Assembly (NCBI GenBank): GCA_963753685.1 | Contig: CAVWDE010000013.1 | Location: forward strand, 1-64,000 | DNA: 64,000 nucleotides | Source: DATAOG01 sp963753685 | GTDB lineage: Bacteria; Pseudomonadota; Alphaproteobacteria; Geminicoccales; Geminicoccaceae | Reading direction: 5' to 3' | Shown: positions 7,897 through 18,233 of the stretch, piece after piece | How positions within the stretch are numbered: position 1 is the stretch's first letter | How the letters are laid out: the number at the start of each line of letters is the position of its first letter | Position numbers and translations under genes: made by a program | Notes under the pieces: generated by a model | Databases searched by the model: none | Told to the model about the DNA's origin: nothing | What the model saw: the letters and a program-made list of their open reading frames with translations, nothing else

Positions 7897-8817
7897 ATGG
7901 CGAGCTTCGCCGCCAGCCCAGGGTTCCGTCAGCGGACCGATTTCCTGATCTTCCTCGGTCCGGCGATCGTGCTTCTGTTCCTGTTCTTCATCGCCCCGGT
8001 GATCGTCGACGTCGCGGTCGCGTTCACCGACATGGGGCGCACGCTCAAGATCACCGGGCTCACGACCGCCAACTTCGAGCGCATGGTGACCCGCGATCCC
8101 CGGCTCGCCTCGACGCTGGCGCTGACCTTGATCTACGTGCTCGGCACGCTCGCGGTCTTCAACGTCACCTTCGGCCTGGTCCTCGCTCTGGTGACGACCG
8201 CGGTGCCCGACCGGGTCGGCAGCTTCTTCCGCGCGGTCTGGCTGTTGCCGCGGATGAGCCCGTCGGTCGTCTACGCGCTGCTCTGGACCTGGGTGGTCGA
8301 TCCGACCGGGCGCGGCCTGCTGAACCAGGTGGTGCACGGCGCGCTCGGTCTCGAGCCGATCGACCTGATCAGCAACCACGCGCTGCTGCTGATCATCATC
8401 GCCAACGGCTTCATCGGCGCCTCGATGGGCATGATCATCTTCACGTCCGCGATCCGCGCCATCCCCGAGCATCTGTTCTTCGCCGCGCGCGCCGACGGCG
8501 CCGGGCCGCTCGCGATCGCCTGGCACATCACCCTGCCGGCGATCCGCTGGCCCTTGTCCTTCATCACCGTCTACCAGACCCTCTCGCTGCTGGTGAGCTT
8601 CGAGTACATCTGGCTGATCACCAACGGCGGCCCATTCTACGACACCACGGTCTACGCGCTCTACGTCTACAAGCGCGCGTTCGAGAACGGCCAGTACGCC
8701 TACGGCGCGGCGCTGAGCCTGGTCCTGGTGATGATCGGCGCGGCCGCAGCCCTCCTGATGTGGCGCTTCTTCGACATGAAGCGACTGCTGCAGGAGCCGC
8801 GGATCGAGGTCCATTGA
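7897..8817 (+). CDS. Sugar ABC transporter permease, MalF/UgpA type
   Basis: This is a 306-residue inner-membrane protein with six predicted helices and the EAA-like cytoplasmic loop around ARADGAGPLAIAWHITLPAI, which docks to the ATPase. It is the first permease of the CUT1 transporter, 55 bp after the binding-protein gene and one base before the next permease gene, so the three are clearly one operon. Confidence 0.88.
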   Translation: MASFAASPGFRQRTDFLIFLGPAIVLLFLFFIAPVIVDVAVAFTDMGRTLKITGLTTANFERMVTRDPRLASTLALTLIYVLGTLAVFNVTFGLVLALVTTAVPDRVGSFFRAVWLLPRMSPSVVYALLWTWVVDPTGRGLLNQVVHGALGLEPIDLISNHALLLIIIANGFIGASMGMIIFTSAIRAIPEHLFFAARADGAGPLAIAWHITLPAIRWPLSFITVYQTLSLLVSFEYIWLITNGGPFYDTTVYALYVYKRAFENGQYAYGAALSLVLVMIGAAAALLMWRFFDMKRLLQEPRIEVH

Positions 8818-8818
8818 G

Positions 8819-9911
8819 ATGGCGCTGCGCCTCAGCCACGCCCAAGCCGCGCCGGGCGCCGCGTTCGATCCGTGGCAGGCGCTCGCAAAGCGCGCCCGGA
8901 CCCGGCGGCTCCTCGGTCAGAGCGGCCTGATCGCCTTCCTGATCGTGATCTCGCTGCCGGTCCTTTTGCCCTATCTCTGGATGTTCACGATCTCGGTCTC
9001 GGCCAAGACCGGCGGCGTTGCCTCGGTCGTCCTGTGGCGCGCTTGTGCGGTGCTGGCCCCTGCGATCTTCGCGCTCGGCCTCTTGCGGATCGCGGTCACC
9101 AGCCGCTTCGGGCGCCGGCTCGGCGCGCTCGCGATCGCCGGCATCGCGGCCCTGCTGCTCGGCTGGCTGATCGGCAGCGACCTGCACGTCGACAACTACC
9201 GCTTCCTCTGGGACCCGGACGTCGTCGAGGAGCTGCGCGGCAAGAGCGGCGCCGGCGGTGATCAGTTCCCGTGGGTCTGGACCGCGTTCGCCAACTCGCT
9301 GCTGCTCGCCGTCGCCCAGACCATCCTGGTGACCGCGGTCGCGACGCTCGCCGGCTACTATCTCTCGCGCTTCGCCTTCGCCGGCCGGGCGGGCTTCCTC
9401 CAGGGCCTGCTCGTGCTGCACGCGTTTCCGGCCATGACGCTCGTGATCCCGATCTTCCTGATCATGTACTGGAGCGGCCTGCTCGACACGCTGTCCGGGG
9501 TGATCCTGGTGATCGTGACCCTGGAGCTGCCGTTCTCGATCTTCATCATGAAGGGCTTTTTCGATGCCGTGCCCTGGGACATCGAGATGAGCGCCATGAC
9601 CGATGGCGCCTCGCGCCGCCAGGCGTTCCTTCCAGGTCGTGCTGCCGCAGGTCCGGGTCGGTCTGCTGGCGATCGGCGTGTTCGCCTTCATCAAGGGCTG
9701 GGAGGAGTACGTGTTCGTGCGCACCCTCCTGTTCGACAAGGCGAACTGGGTGATGAGCCTCTACCTGTTCTGGGTCAAGGACGACATCATGGGGGTCGAC
9801 TACGGCATCGTGGCCGCGGTCGGCGTCTTCTACGTGCTGCCGAGCCTCTTGCTGTACATCTTCTGCCAGAAATTCCTGGTCCAGATGACGATTGGCGGCA
9901 TCAAGGGCTGA
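8819..9911 (+). pseudogene. Sugar ABC transporter permease, MalG type, with a +1 frameshift and extra helices
   Basis: The frame from ATG 8819 encodes a MalG-type permease to about base 9628, where one surplus C (in GCGTTCCTTCCAG) shifts the reading. The true C-terminal part (FQVVLPQVRVGLLAIGVFAF onward, stop at 9911) is in the next frame. Repaired length is about 363 residues, longer than the usual 280, because two extra hydrophobic segments (about residues 60-120) sit between helix 1 and the standard DNYRFLW periplasmic segment. The EAA loop spans the shift. It is either a decayed gene or a sequence error; without repair the transporter lacks a permease. Confidence 0.8.
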
Positions 9912-10415
9912 GCGGCGATGCAGGCTTCCCTCACGGTCGTCGCCGGGCCTGGCCCGCCAACCCATCCCGCGGGGACGCGACGCTCGAGCCCGATCGAGCC
10001 CGCGAATACCCCGCTCGGGCGCACGTCCATTCGCTCGGGCATGCTCATCCTCCGCTCGGCAACCAGCGCCCGGATGGTGCTCGGCGGCCCGCTCCGCGTC
10101 GCCTCGGGAAGCAGGCGTCAACAAAACACTACCGATTGTGCGTCAGCGCCTTCTTTGGCTGGTCCCTGCGACCGTGGGACTCCGCCTCCGGCTTTTCGCC
10201 GGCGCATGGATTCCCAGGATCGCATGGACCAGCGAGACAGGCTAGCGGCCGATGATTGACGAAAGGTTAACGGGGCAAAATCGGGGCCAGCCCGGGCGTG
10301 ACGCCCGCAAGCCCGGCCGGGTCTCCCGGACCATGCTTGTCCCGCGCTCGCATGCTCCCGGGGCCTCCTCGAGGGTGCTGCTGCCCGGCCACGGCCGCGC
10401 AGGCGACCGGTAGCG
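9912..10415. other. Non-coding 500-bp gap carrying a repeat element
   Basis: No gene is supported here. The gap separates the permease pair from its ATPase gene and contains a palindromic repeat (10159-10268) shared with 21045-21167, plus a short GC hairpin around 10290-10307. Confidence 0.5.
10159..10268. repeat. Dispersed palindromic repeat, copy A
   Basis: The left arm, CTGGTCCCTGCGACCGTGGG (10159-10178), pairs imperfectly with the right arm at 10209-10232, and the unit ends with ATTGACGAAAGGTTAACGG (10255-10273). The same arms and tail occur at 21045-21167. Both copies lie upstream of ABC transporter genes. It behaves like a REP or MITE-type element; there is no coding sequence. Confidence 0.65.
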
Positions 10416-11483
10416 ATGGCGCGGGTCGAGCTGGTCAAGCTGCGCAAGGCCTGGGGCGAGGTGGTCGCGGTCGAGGGGCTGGACCTCGCGATCGAGGACG
10501 GCGAGCTGGTGGCGCTGCTCGGGCCGTCCGGCTGCGGCAAGTCGACCACGCTGTTCATGCTCGCCGGGATCTATGCGCCGAGCGCCGGCGAGGTCCGTTT
10601 CGACGGCCGGGTGGTCAACGAGGTCGAGGCGCGCGACCGCAACGTCGGCATCGTGTTCCAGTCCTACGCCCTCTACCCGCACATGAGCGCCCGCCGCAAC
10701 ATCGCCTTCCCGCTCCGCTTCAAGGCGGTGCCCGAAGCGGAGGCCAGCCGGCGGGTCGAGGCGGCCGCCCGGCTGGTCCACGTCCAGGAGCTCCTGGAGC
10801 GCATGCCGGCGCAGCTCTCGGGCGGCCAGCAGCAGCGGGTGGCGCTCGCCCGCGCCCTGGTCAAGGAGCCGCAGCTGCTCCTGCTCGACGAGCCGCTCTC
10901 GAACCTCGATGCGACCCTGCGGCTGACCATGCGGACCGAGATCAAGACCCTGCAGCGCCAGCTCGGCGTGACCTCGGTCCTGGTCACCCACGACCAGCTC
11001 GAGGCGACCACCATGGCCGACCGCATCATCTGCATGCGCCAGGGCCGGATCGAGCAGGTCGGCACCCCGGACGACCTCTATCTGCGCCCGACCAGCCTGT
11101 TCGTCGCGGGCTTCATCGGCGCACCACCGATCAACCTCTTGCGCGGCATCGCCACCGCCGGCCGCCTCCGGGTCAACGGCACGGAGCTCGCCTGCGTCAG
11201 CCGGATCGAGGGCCCGGTCGTGCTCGGCCTGCGTCCCGAGGCGCTGCGCTTCGCCGCCGCCGGCCTTCCGGCCAAGATCACCGAGATCGAGCCGATGGGC
11301 CGGGAGACCCTCTACCTGGTCGAGAGCGGGCTCGGCCCCTTGCGCGTGCTCGAGGCGGGCTCCAGGGTCCGCCACCGGATCGGCGACCCGGTCAGGCTCG
11401 CCTTCGATGGCTCGAGCGCCATGCTGTTCGATCAGGCGAGCGAGCGACTGATCGAGGGCGCGCATCTGGCCGAAGTCGCGTGA
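10416..11483 (+). CDS. Sugar ABC transporter ATP-binding protein, MalK/UgpC type
   Basis: The 355-residue ATPase has Walker A GPSGCGKST (residues 36-44), signature LSGGQQQR, Walker B LLLLDEP, the H-loop VTHDQ, and a C-terminal TOBE-type regulatory domain (from about residue 240). It energises the upstream CUT1 permeases. It is intact, but separated from them by about 500 bp with a palindromic repeat, so it may have its own promoter. Confidence 0.9.
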   Translation: MARVELVKLRKAWGEVVAVEGLDLAIEDGELVALLGPSGCGKSTTLFMLAGIYAPSAGEVRFDGRVVNEVEARDRNVGIVFQSYALYPHMSARRNIAFPLRFKAVPEAEASRRVEAAARLVHVQELLERMPAQLSGGQQQRVALARALVKEPQLLLLDEPLSNLDATLRLTMRTEIKTLQRQLGVTSVLVTHDQLEATTMADRIICMRQGRIEQVGTPDDLYLRPTSLFVAGFIGAPPINLLRGIATAGRLRVNGTELACVSRIEGPVVLGLRPEALRFAAAGLPAKITEIEPMGRETLYLVESGLGPLRVLEAGSRVRHRIGDPVRLAFDGSSAMLFDQASERLIEGAHLAEVA

Positions 11484-11489
11484 CCACCG

Positions 11490-11747
11490 GTGTCGCCGGC
11501 GCTCTTCGAGTCCCCGTTCGAGGTCGCCCTGGCCGCGGGCTACGACGGGCGCGCCGGCCATGCGCAGGGCGTGCCGACCCAGCGCACCCGGCCCGACGGC
11601 ACGCCCGCCCCGCCGCCCGGCAAGCTCGACCGGTTCCTCGCCCGCGGGCTCGAGGCCCGGCAACCGAGGACCCTTGCGGCGGTCGATCACGCCGGCAGGG
11701 CGCTCTTTGACCACGAGCTCCTGGCGGTCACCATCCGGCCGGCCTGA
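11490..11747 (+). CDS. Hypothetical 85-residue protein
   Basis: A GTG-initiated frame begins 6 bp after the ATPase stop. Its product starts with SPALFESPFEVALAAGYDG, has a Pro-rich middle (TPAPPPGKLD) and ends TIRPA. No family was recognised and no signal or membrane segment is visible. The tight spacing favours a real operon member, but the composition could also arise by chance in GC-rich DNA. Confidence 0.35.
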   Translation: MSPALFESPFEVALAAGYDGRAGHAQGVPTQRTRPDGTPAPPPGKLDRFLARGLEARQPRTLAAVDHAGRALFDHELLAVTIRPA

Positions 11748-11855
11748 GGGCGGCGGATCGGCCCACGCTGGACGTTAACGGCTGTCCCGGCTAGAACCGC
11801 CCTGGTTCAGGCCCGACGACGGCAGGCCTGAGCGGACCGCAAGGGGAGACAATGC

Positions 11856-12701
11856 ATGGCTGGCTATGCCCACCCGGAGATGCTCGTGGACACCGCCTGG
11901 GTGGCCGCCCATCAGAACGATCCGAAGGTCCGGATCGCCGAGGTCGACGTCGACACCAGCGCCTACGAGGCGGGCCACGTGCCAGGCGCGATCGGCTGGA
12001 ACTGGACCACAGAGCTCTGCGATACCGTCCGCCGCGACATCATCCCCAAGGACGCGTTCGAGCAGCTGATGGCGGCCTCCGGCATCGGCAACGACACGAC
12101 CGTGATCCTCTACGGCGACAACAACAACTGGTTCGCCGCCTGGGCGCTCTGGCAGATGAAGCTCTACGGCCACCAGGACGTCCGCCTGATGAACGGCGGC
12201 CGCAAGAAGTGGCTGGAGGAGGGCCGCGAGCTCACGACCGACGCGCCAACGATCACGCCCGCGAGCTACCGCGCCTCCGGCCCCAACCTGTCCCTGCGCG
12301 CCTTCCTGTCGGAGGCCATGGAGGCGTCCAGGAGTCGCGCGAAGGCGTTCGTCGACGTGCGCAGCCCGGACGAGTTCACCGGCAAGATCCTGGCTCCTCC
12401 GGGCCTGCCCGAGACCTGCCAGCGCGGCGGTCACATCCCGGGTGCGGCCAACATTCCCTGGGGCCAGGCGTGCAAGGAGGATGGCACCTTCAAGTCCTAC
12501 GACGAGCTCAAGGCGCTCTACGGCGGCAAGGGCGTGAGTGGCGATAAGCCGGTGATCGCCTACTGCCGGATCGGCGAGCGCTCGAGCCATTCCTGGTTCG
12601 TGCTCAAGTACCTGCTCGGCTACAATGACGTGAAGAACTACGACGGCTCCTGGACCGAGTGGGGCAACCTGGTCGGCGTCCCGGTCGAGCGCGGCCCCTG
12701 A
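11856..12701 (+). CDS. Thiosulfate sulfurtransferase (two-domain rhodanese)
   Basis: The 281-residue protein has two rhodanese domains. The N-terminal one (DTSAYEAGHVPGAIGWNW) is inactive; the C-terminal one carries catalytic Cys237 in the loop CRIGERSS. It moves sulfane sulfur from thiosulfate to cyanide or thiol acceptors in the cytosol. GGGGAGA precedes the ATG, and T6 directly follows the stop. It fits with the rhodanese and persulfide dioxygenase genes nearby in a sulfane-sulfur handling group. Confidence 0.9.
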   Translation: MAGYAHPEMLVDTAWVAAHQNDPKVRIAEVDVDTSAYEAGHVPGAIGWNWTTELCDTVRRDIIPKDAFEQLMAASGIGNDTTVILYGDNNNWFAAWALWQMKLYGHQDVRLMNGGRKKWLEEGRELTTDAPTITPASYRASGPNLSLRAFLSEAMEASRSRAKAFVDVRSPDEFTGKILAPPGLPETCQRGGHIPGAANIPWGQACKEDGTFKSYDELKALYGGKGVSGDKPVIAYCRIGERSSHSWFVLKYLLGYNDVKNYDGSWTEWGNLVGVPVERGP

Positions 12702-12742
12702 TTTTTTCCGGACTCTAGCAAGCACGAGCCGAAGGAGACGAG

Positions 12743-12967
12743 ATGCGGACTGAGGAGTACCAGCGCCGCGAGGAGAAACTGGCCGGCTGGCCGGTCGGGA
12801 TCGTCTCCTACAAGCTCGGCGACAAGTGGTTCTGTGAGATCGACAACGTCAGCCCCGGCGCGCGGATCGCCCGCGCCGAGGGCCCGACCCGCGCGGACGC
12901 CGAGCGCGACGCGATCGCCGCGGCTACCCGCCGCCTCGCGCGCACCAAGGTGCACGAGGTCGATTAG
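12743..12967 (+). CDS. Conserved-looking small soluble protein
   Basis: The 74-residue product (starts MRTEEYQRREEKLAGWPVGI) reads as a compact alpha/beta domain with alternating charge, a WFCEIDN strand and a C-terminal amphipathic helix of Ala and Arg. GAAGGAGA lies upstream of ATG 12743. It follows the sulfurtransferase by 41 bp on the same strand and is probably co-transcribed. I do not know the family; function unassigned. Confidence 0.65.
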   Translation: MRTEEYQRREEKLAGWPVGIVSYKLGDKWFCEIDNVSPGARIARAEGPTRADAERDAIAAATRRLARTKVHEVD

Positions 12968-12995
12968 TCAGGCCGGTGCCCGGTCGTCGCCGGGG

Positions 12996-13892
12996 CTACG
13001 CGGGCGGCCGCAGGCCGGCGCTTTCGGACACCTCGAGCGCCAGGCGGCTGACGTCGAGATCGCCGCCGCCCCTGGCCATCGAGCTCAGCAGCCGGTCGCG
13101 CAGCAGGCTCGCGAGCGGCATCGGCACCGCGCTGGCGCCGGCCGCGCCGAGCGCGAGGTTGACGTCCTTGAGCGCCAGCGCCAGGCGGAAGCCGCCGGCT
13201 GACGGCCGCTGCGCGGCAACCGCCCGGCCGTAGTTCTGGTAGATCGGGCACGCGAACAGGGTGCTCCCGAACAGATCGGCGAGCGCCGCACGCGCGATGC
13301 CGTTCTTCTCGCCGAAGGTGAATGCCTCGGCCATCGCCTCGATCGCCGCAATCAGCAGAAAATTGCCGGCGAGCTTGACGACGTTGGCCGCCCCCGGGTC
13401 GTCGCCGAAGTCGAACACCTTTTGACCCATCGCTTCGAGCAGCGGGCGCGCCCGCTCCCTGGCCGCGTTGGTCCCGGACGCCAGCACCCAGAGCTTGCCG
13501 GCGGCCGCGACGTCAGGGCGGCCGAACACGGGGGCGGCGAGATAGGCAGCGCCCCGCTGCGCATGCGCCTCGGCAAGGCGCCTTGCGGTCGCGGGTGCGA
13601 CGGTACTCATCGAGATGTGCAGCCCACCCTCGCCAAGCCCGGCCAGGATGCCGGCATCGCCTGCGGTCACGGCCTCGAGCGCCTGGTCATCGGCGAGCAT
13701 GGTGATCACGGTCCCGCCGCGCGCGGCCTCGGCGGGTGAGGTCGCCGCCGCCGCCGCGCCCAGGCCGAGCAGCGCCTCCATCTTGCCCGCCGACCGGTTC
13801 CAGACCCGGAGCGGACGACCCGCCTCGAGCAGGCGTCTGGCCATGTGCCCGCCCATCGCGCCCAGACCGATGAACCCGATCGTCTCCGGCAT
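12996..13892 (-). CDS. NAD(P)-dependent beta-hydroxyacid dehydrogenase family oxidoreductase
   Basis: The 298-residue protein opens with the Rossmann motif GLGAMGGHMARRLL (residues 9-22). It carries the substrate-binding Ser95 region and the catalytic lysine K173 in ANVVKLAGNFLL, as in 3-hydroxyisobutyrate and tartronate semialdehyde reductases and GHMP-type glyoxylate reductases. The exact substrate cannot be read from the sequence. It is transcribed convergently with the small protein at 12743. The start at 13892 has a typical GGAGGGAG site just upstream. Confidence 0.85.
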   Translation of the reverse strand: MPETIGFIGLGAMGGHMARRLLEAGRPLRVWNRSAGKMEALLGLGAAAAATSPAEAARGGTVITMLADDQALEAVTAGDAGILAGLGEGGLHISMSTVAPATARRLAEAHAQRGAAYLAAPVFGRPDVAAAGKLWVLASGTNAARERARPLLEAMGQKVFDFGDDPGAANVVKLAGNFLLIAAIEAMAEAFTFGEKNGIARAALADLFGSTLFACPIYQNYGRAVAAQRPSAGGFRLALALKDVNLALGAAGASAVPMPLASLLRDRLLSSMARGGGDLDVSRLALEVSESAGLRPPA

Positions 13893-14054
13893 TTTTCTCC
13901 CTCCGCGTAGGATGCCGCCTCAGGCCGCCTGATGCTCGCGCTACGACGCGCCATGAACTCGGCCCGACCGGCTGCGTGATCGTAGCACGCAGAACCCGAT
14001 CGATCTCCCGCTGTCCGGTCCGATCTGTCGCGAGTCAGGATTTGGGCCGGCGGT

Positions 14055-14585
14055 TCAACCCAGGACGCGGCGGTTGTAGGGCAGGCGCTGGAGCAGCTCG
14101 GCCATGCCGCAGAAGCCGGTCAGGCCGGCCGTGACCAGGCCGGCGCCGACGACGGCGCTGAGCAGGGCGAACCAGGGCGACAGCAGCAGCGCCAGCAGCA
14201 GGCCGAGCAGGACCAGGGAGCCGGCCCCGATCTGGACCTGGCGCATGATCGGGAGCGGCGCCTTGCGATCGCTCGCGACCGGCAGGCCCGCCCGCTTCCA
14301 GGCCTGGATGCCGCCCGCCAGATGGGCGAGCTCCGGATGATCCGGCAACAGCGCGCCGGCCGCCTCACGCGAGCGGTTGCCGCTGTTGCACATCAGCACC
14401 ATGATCTTACCGGGAGCGCCGGCCACGCCATCGGCGGCGAGCCGCGAGAGGGGCTGCAGGCGGGCTCCCGCGACATGCTCACGGGCATACTCGTCGGCCT
14501 CGCGGACATCGACTAGGATCGCGCGGTCATGATCCAGCCAGTCCTTCAGCGTCGCTGGGTCGACATCACGGAGCGCCGCGGGCAT
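14055..14585 (-). CDS. Rhodanese-DUF2892 membrane sulfurtransferase (YgaP-like)
   Basis: The 176-residue protein joins a rhodanese domain (active Cys66 in CNSGNRS, closing motif GGIQAWKRAGLP) to a C-terminal DUF2892 two-helix membrane hairpin (about residues 122-160). YgaP-type proteins are membrane-anchored sulfurtransferases. It is divergent from the persulfide dioxygenase gene, an arrangement typical of sulfide/persulfide detoxification loci controlled by BigR/SqrR-type ArsR repressors, although no such repressor gene lies in this window. Confidence 0.9.
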   Translation of the reverse strand: MPAALRDVDPATLKDWLDHDRAILVDVREADEYAREHVAGARLQPLSRLAADGVAGAPGKIMVLMCNSGNRSREAAGALLPDHPELAHLAGGIQAWKRAGLPVASDRKAPLPIMRQVQIGAGSLVLLGLLLALLLSPWFALLSAVVGAGLVTAGLTGFCGMAELLQRLPYNRRVLG

Positions 14586-14694
14586 GGCCCACCTCCCATG
14601 GGAAATCCGTACATCTGATCTTGCTAATTAAGAACGTATGAATATGTTGTCAAGCGGCGAGCAGGGAACCGATCCGCGCGGATGGAGACCGAGC
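14586..14694. promoter_or_regulatory. Divergent promoter region between the rhodanese and persulfide dioxygenase genes
   Basis: An AT-rich segment (14616-14650, including TTGCTAATTAAGAACG) stands out from GC-rich surroundings and probably holds back-to-back promoters and an operator with a TAATTA core. GGAGACC upstream of ATG 14695 serves as ribosome site. The regulator is inferred, not seen. Confidence 0.4.
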
Positions 14695-15545
<851 letters not shown>

Positions 15546-15561
<16 letters not shown>

Positions 15562-16215
15562 AATGCTTCCTGCATCCGCTCGACCGCTCGTCGCAGTATC
15601 GGCGGTCTGCGATCATCAGGCACGATCGACGCCAGTTCGTCGATCATGTAGGACAGCGGTGACATGCGCTTGTCGGCGATGGCTGACGGGATCTCCGCCC
15701 GCTGTACCTCGAACACGAATTCTTCTGCCAACGCGCGCGGTTGGACCCTCGACAGCGTCGCCGGGACCCGGACATTGATCTGTGCCCGGGCCAGTTTGTC
15801 GGCGAGAAGGCTCCACGACCTTGGGAAGATGCCGCAGCGCATCGATGACGGCCTCGCGGGAGGCGCCGAGCGGCAACGGCTGCCTGGCTTGCCAGTTGCG
15901 ACGGGATTGCTTTTCTTCAGGTGCGCGTCGATAGCGTCGAAGACCTTGGTGGCCGCAACCGTCTGCTCATCGCCGAGATCGGGCGCCTGCACATGCTTCA
16001 GTAGCGCCCAAAGGTCTTGCTTCAGCCGGGGATCTTGCGGAGCGAGGTTGTAGGGGAAAAGCGCCACCTCGCCTTGTGGGCGCGCGTCCACGCGATCTTA
16101 AGCTCTTTCTGCACCATTCGCTCCCGGAGTACCCGCGATAGATCAAGGCGACGAAAACATCACACAATGGGCCGCAGTCTTTATGGATTGCCCAATCGTC
16201 CGACAGGGATCGCAT
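15546..16215 (-). pseudogene. Decayed TIR-like domain gene
   Basis: Reading the minus strand with frame changes gives a protein that begins MRSLSDDWAIHKDCGP, continues VFVALIYRGYSGSEWCRK, ELKIAW, then ARPQGEVALFPYNL and LKQDLWALLKHVQ. The S-x-x-W-C-x-x-E-L block matches the catalytic-glutamate helix of TIR domains. Further frame changes near 15875-15890 and 15815 separate EAVIDALRHLPKVVE from the C-terminal part, which ends at 15546. At least four single-base indels are needed, so it cannot be translated intact. The assignment rests on one motif block and overall pattern. It overlaps the dioxygenase gene end by 16 bp. Confidence 0.5.
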
Positions 16216-16562
16216 CTGTTATAGTGAAAGGCGTCGATATGTGATCAGTTCTCGACCAGGGCCCGGCGAGTAGATGGCAGCCCGCGTGCGATGAAAAACG
16301 TGCCGGACGACGACCAACGCACCGAAGTAGCGAGCGGGCGACGAAGCGTAGCGGCCGTGTAAGAAAGGTAGCGCCAACGATGGACAAGACACGGCGGCGC
16401 AATAGATACGAGAGGTCACCGGTCATCGCAGGGCCGACAAGGGGAGCGGAAAGAACCGGATCTGAGCCCGAGCGCATCCAAGACCGGGGCCGGGCGCCGC
16501 GCAGCCGGGTTTGGCGGGCGGCCGGCGCGTCCCGCGCAGGTGAGAACGTCGCGGGACCGAGA
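16216..16562. other. Non-coding gap, about 350 bp
   Basis: It lies between the decayed TIR-like gene and the DUF4231 gene. No gene, repeat or hairpin worth calling was recognised; base composition is more mixed than the surrounding genes. Confidence 0.4.
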
Positions 16563-17051
16563 TCAGTACCGAGCCTGTGCCTCCTTGCGTCGGGCGCGGG
16601 TCGAGGTCCAGCCGACCTGCTGATTCGAGATCAGCTCCTCGATCCGCTCGGCGAGCTGGGCGCGCTTGTCCTCGGTCGCGCCATACGGGCCGGCATCGGC
16701 CAGGAACAGGTACTTCTCGCGCTCCAGGGCGGCGCAGGTCGAGCGACAGCTGAGCCCGAGCTGATGGTACTGGTTGAGATGCTGCAAGCCCTCGAGGACC
16801 ACCACCGCGACGCCGAGCAGCGCGATCAGGACCGCCGGCAGCAGATGCAGGGCGATCGGCAGCACGGCCGCGAGGTTGTCCTGAAAGCCGGCCAGGAACG
16901 GGATCAGCGCGGCGAGCACGACCTCGAGCACCTTGAGCCGCCGGTAGGCATGCTGCGCCTCGGCGGCCCGGCCCTCGTACCACCCGATCTGATCCTCGAG
17001 CCGGAGCCACGTCGGATCAACCCACCCCTCATCTCCGCTGGGGGCATCCAT
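16563..17051 (-). CDS. DUF4231 (SLATT-like) two-helix membrane protein
   Basis: The 162-residue protein has the DUF4231 signature: an N-terminal amphipathic segment RLEDQIGWYEGRAAEAQHAY, two adjacent membrane helices (about residues 40-58 and 62-85) and a C-terminal coiled-coil-like region (LEREKYLFLADAGPY, later ERIEELIS). These 2TM proteins are related to SLATT effectors proposed to form pores in nucleotide-signalling defence systems, but many stand alone. ATG 17051 with an upstream GGAGG is preferred; an in-frame ATG at 17150 adds 33 residues. Next to it lies a decayed TIR-like gene. Confidence 0.75.
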   Translation of the reverse strand: MDAPSGDEGWVDPTWLRLEDQIGWYEGRAAEAQHAYRRLKVLEVVLAALIPFLAGFQDNLAAVLPIALHLLPAVLIALLGVAVVVLEGLQHLNQYHQLGLSCRSTCAALEREKYLFLADAGPYGATEDKRAQLAERIEELISNQQVGWTSTRARRKEAQARY

Positions 17052-17237
17052 GAGGCCGCCTCCGAATCGTCTCTCCCGCAGGTCTCCGACGGAACGCGCT
17101 GCCGCCGAGCTGCGCTCGTCAGCGGCAGAGATTTGGGATATCACGGACACGACTTGGGGTATACCGATTTCCGCCGCCGGATTGCCCTTTGATTGAGCCA
17201 GGCGGAACCCGGCGCCGACCCCGGGCGCCGCGCTCGC

Positions 17238-18233
17238 TCAGTGCCAGTAGCCGAGCACCCGACCGTGCGGCCGCCGCTCGATCGCCCGCCCGGCGAAATC
17301 GATCGGCAGAGCGGCGGCGAGGGCCGGGCGGGGCTCGGCCGCGCGCCCATAGAGCGCCTCCAGACGGGCAATCCGCTCCTCGGTCGGCGGGTGGCTGCGC
17401 AGCAGCGACGGCTCCGGCAGCCGGTAGCCAGGCATCAGGATCTGTTCCCAGAGGCCGTGCTGGTAGCGTTCCAGCTTGGCGAGCGCCGAGATCAGGCCGG
17501 CCGGATCGCCGGTCAGGCCCGCCGCGTCCAGATCGGCGTCGAACTCGCGCGCCCGCGACAGCGCCAGCTGCAGCAGCACGGTCAGCTGCGGCGCCAACAG
17601 GAGCAGGAGGATCAGCAGCCCGGGCGGGTGCGCCCCGCCGCCCAGCCAGAGCGGCAGGCCGACAATCAGCAGGCCGAGGCCGAGCAGGGTCATGATCCGG
17701 GTCAGCCGGCCGGTCAGATCGGCGAGGCTCATCAGCCAGAGGTCGCGGTTGCGGATGTGGCTGATCTCATGCGCCAGCACGCCGGCCAGCTCGCGCAGAT
17801 CGAGGCGGCGCAGGACGCCATCGGTCAATGCGATCGCCGCGTCGTGACGATCGCCAACCGTGAACGCGTTGAGCAGCGGGCTCCGGATGTAATAGAGATG
17901 CGGCATCCGCTCGAGCCCGGCGCGCTCGGCCAGCTGGGCCACCACGTCGAACACTGCCGGCAACTGGTCGGGAGCGAGTTCGCGTGCCGCATACAGCCGG
18001 AGCACCATGTGCGGTGAGATCCGGGGGCCGAAGATCAGCGCCAGGGCGGCGCCGAGCGCAATGCCAAGCACACCGTCGGGGCCGAACAGCAGCCAGCCGC
18101 AGACCGTCAGCAGGCCGGCCATGCCGCCCAGCAGCAGCACGGACTGCAGGAGGTTGCCCAACTTGTGCCGCCGCTGCTCGGCCGCGTCCAGCGGCGCCAG
18201 CCGGCGGCCCGCGGCCCTGTGTGCCAACATCAT
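17238..18233 (-). CDS. M48 family membrane zinc metalloprotease (HtpX-like)
   Basis: The 331-residue protein has an N-terminal hydrophobic hairpin (about residues 31-70), the zinc motif H155-EIS-H159 in GVLAHEISHIRN, a second membrane pair (about residues 178-225) and a distal glutamate in AREFDADLDAAGL. HtpX-type enzymes cleave damaged inner-membrane proteins. The paired ATGs at 18233/18230 give the normal start; upstream in-frame sequence is antisense to the next gene and not credible. It is divergent from the flavin oxidoreductase gene. Confidence 0.88.
   Translation of the reverse strand: MMLAHRAAGRRLAPLDAAEQRRHKLGNLLQSVLLLGGMAGLLTVCGWLLFGPDGVLGIALGAALALIFGPRISPHMVLRLYAARELAPDQLPAVFDVVAQLAERAGLERMPHLYYIRSPLLNAFTVGDRHDAAIALTDGVLRRLDLRELAGVLAHEISHIRNRDLWLMSLADLTGRLTRIMTLLGLGLLIVGLPLWLGGGAHPPGLLILLLLLAPQLTVLLQLALSRAREFDADLDAAGLTGDPAGLISALAKLERYQHGLWEQILMPGYRLPEPSLLRSHPPTEERIARLEALYGRAAEPRPALAAALPIDFAGRAIERRPHGRVLGYWH

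Noticed and set aside
9912..10255. C-terminal extension of the MalG-type permease to 10255
   Set aside because: This results from reading through the frameshift near 9628; the true C-terminus is in another frame and stops at 9911.
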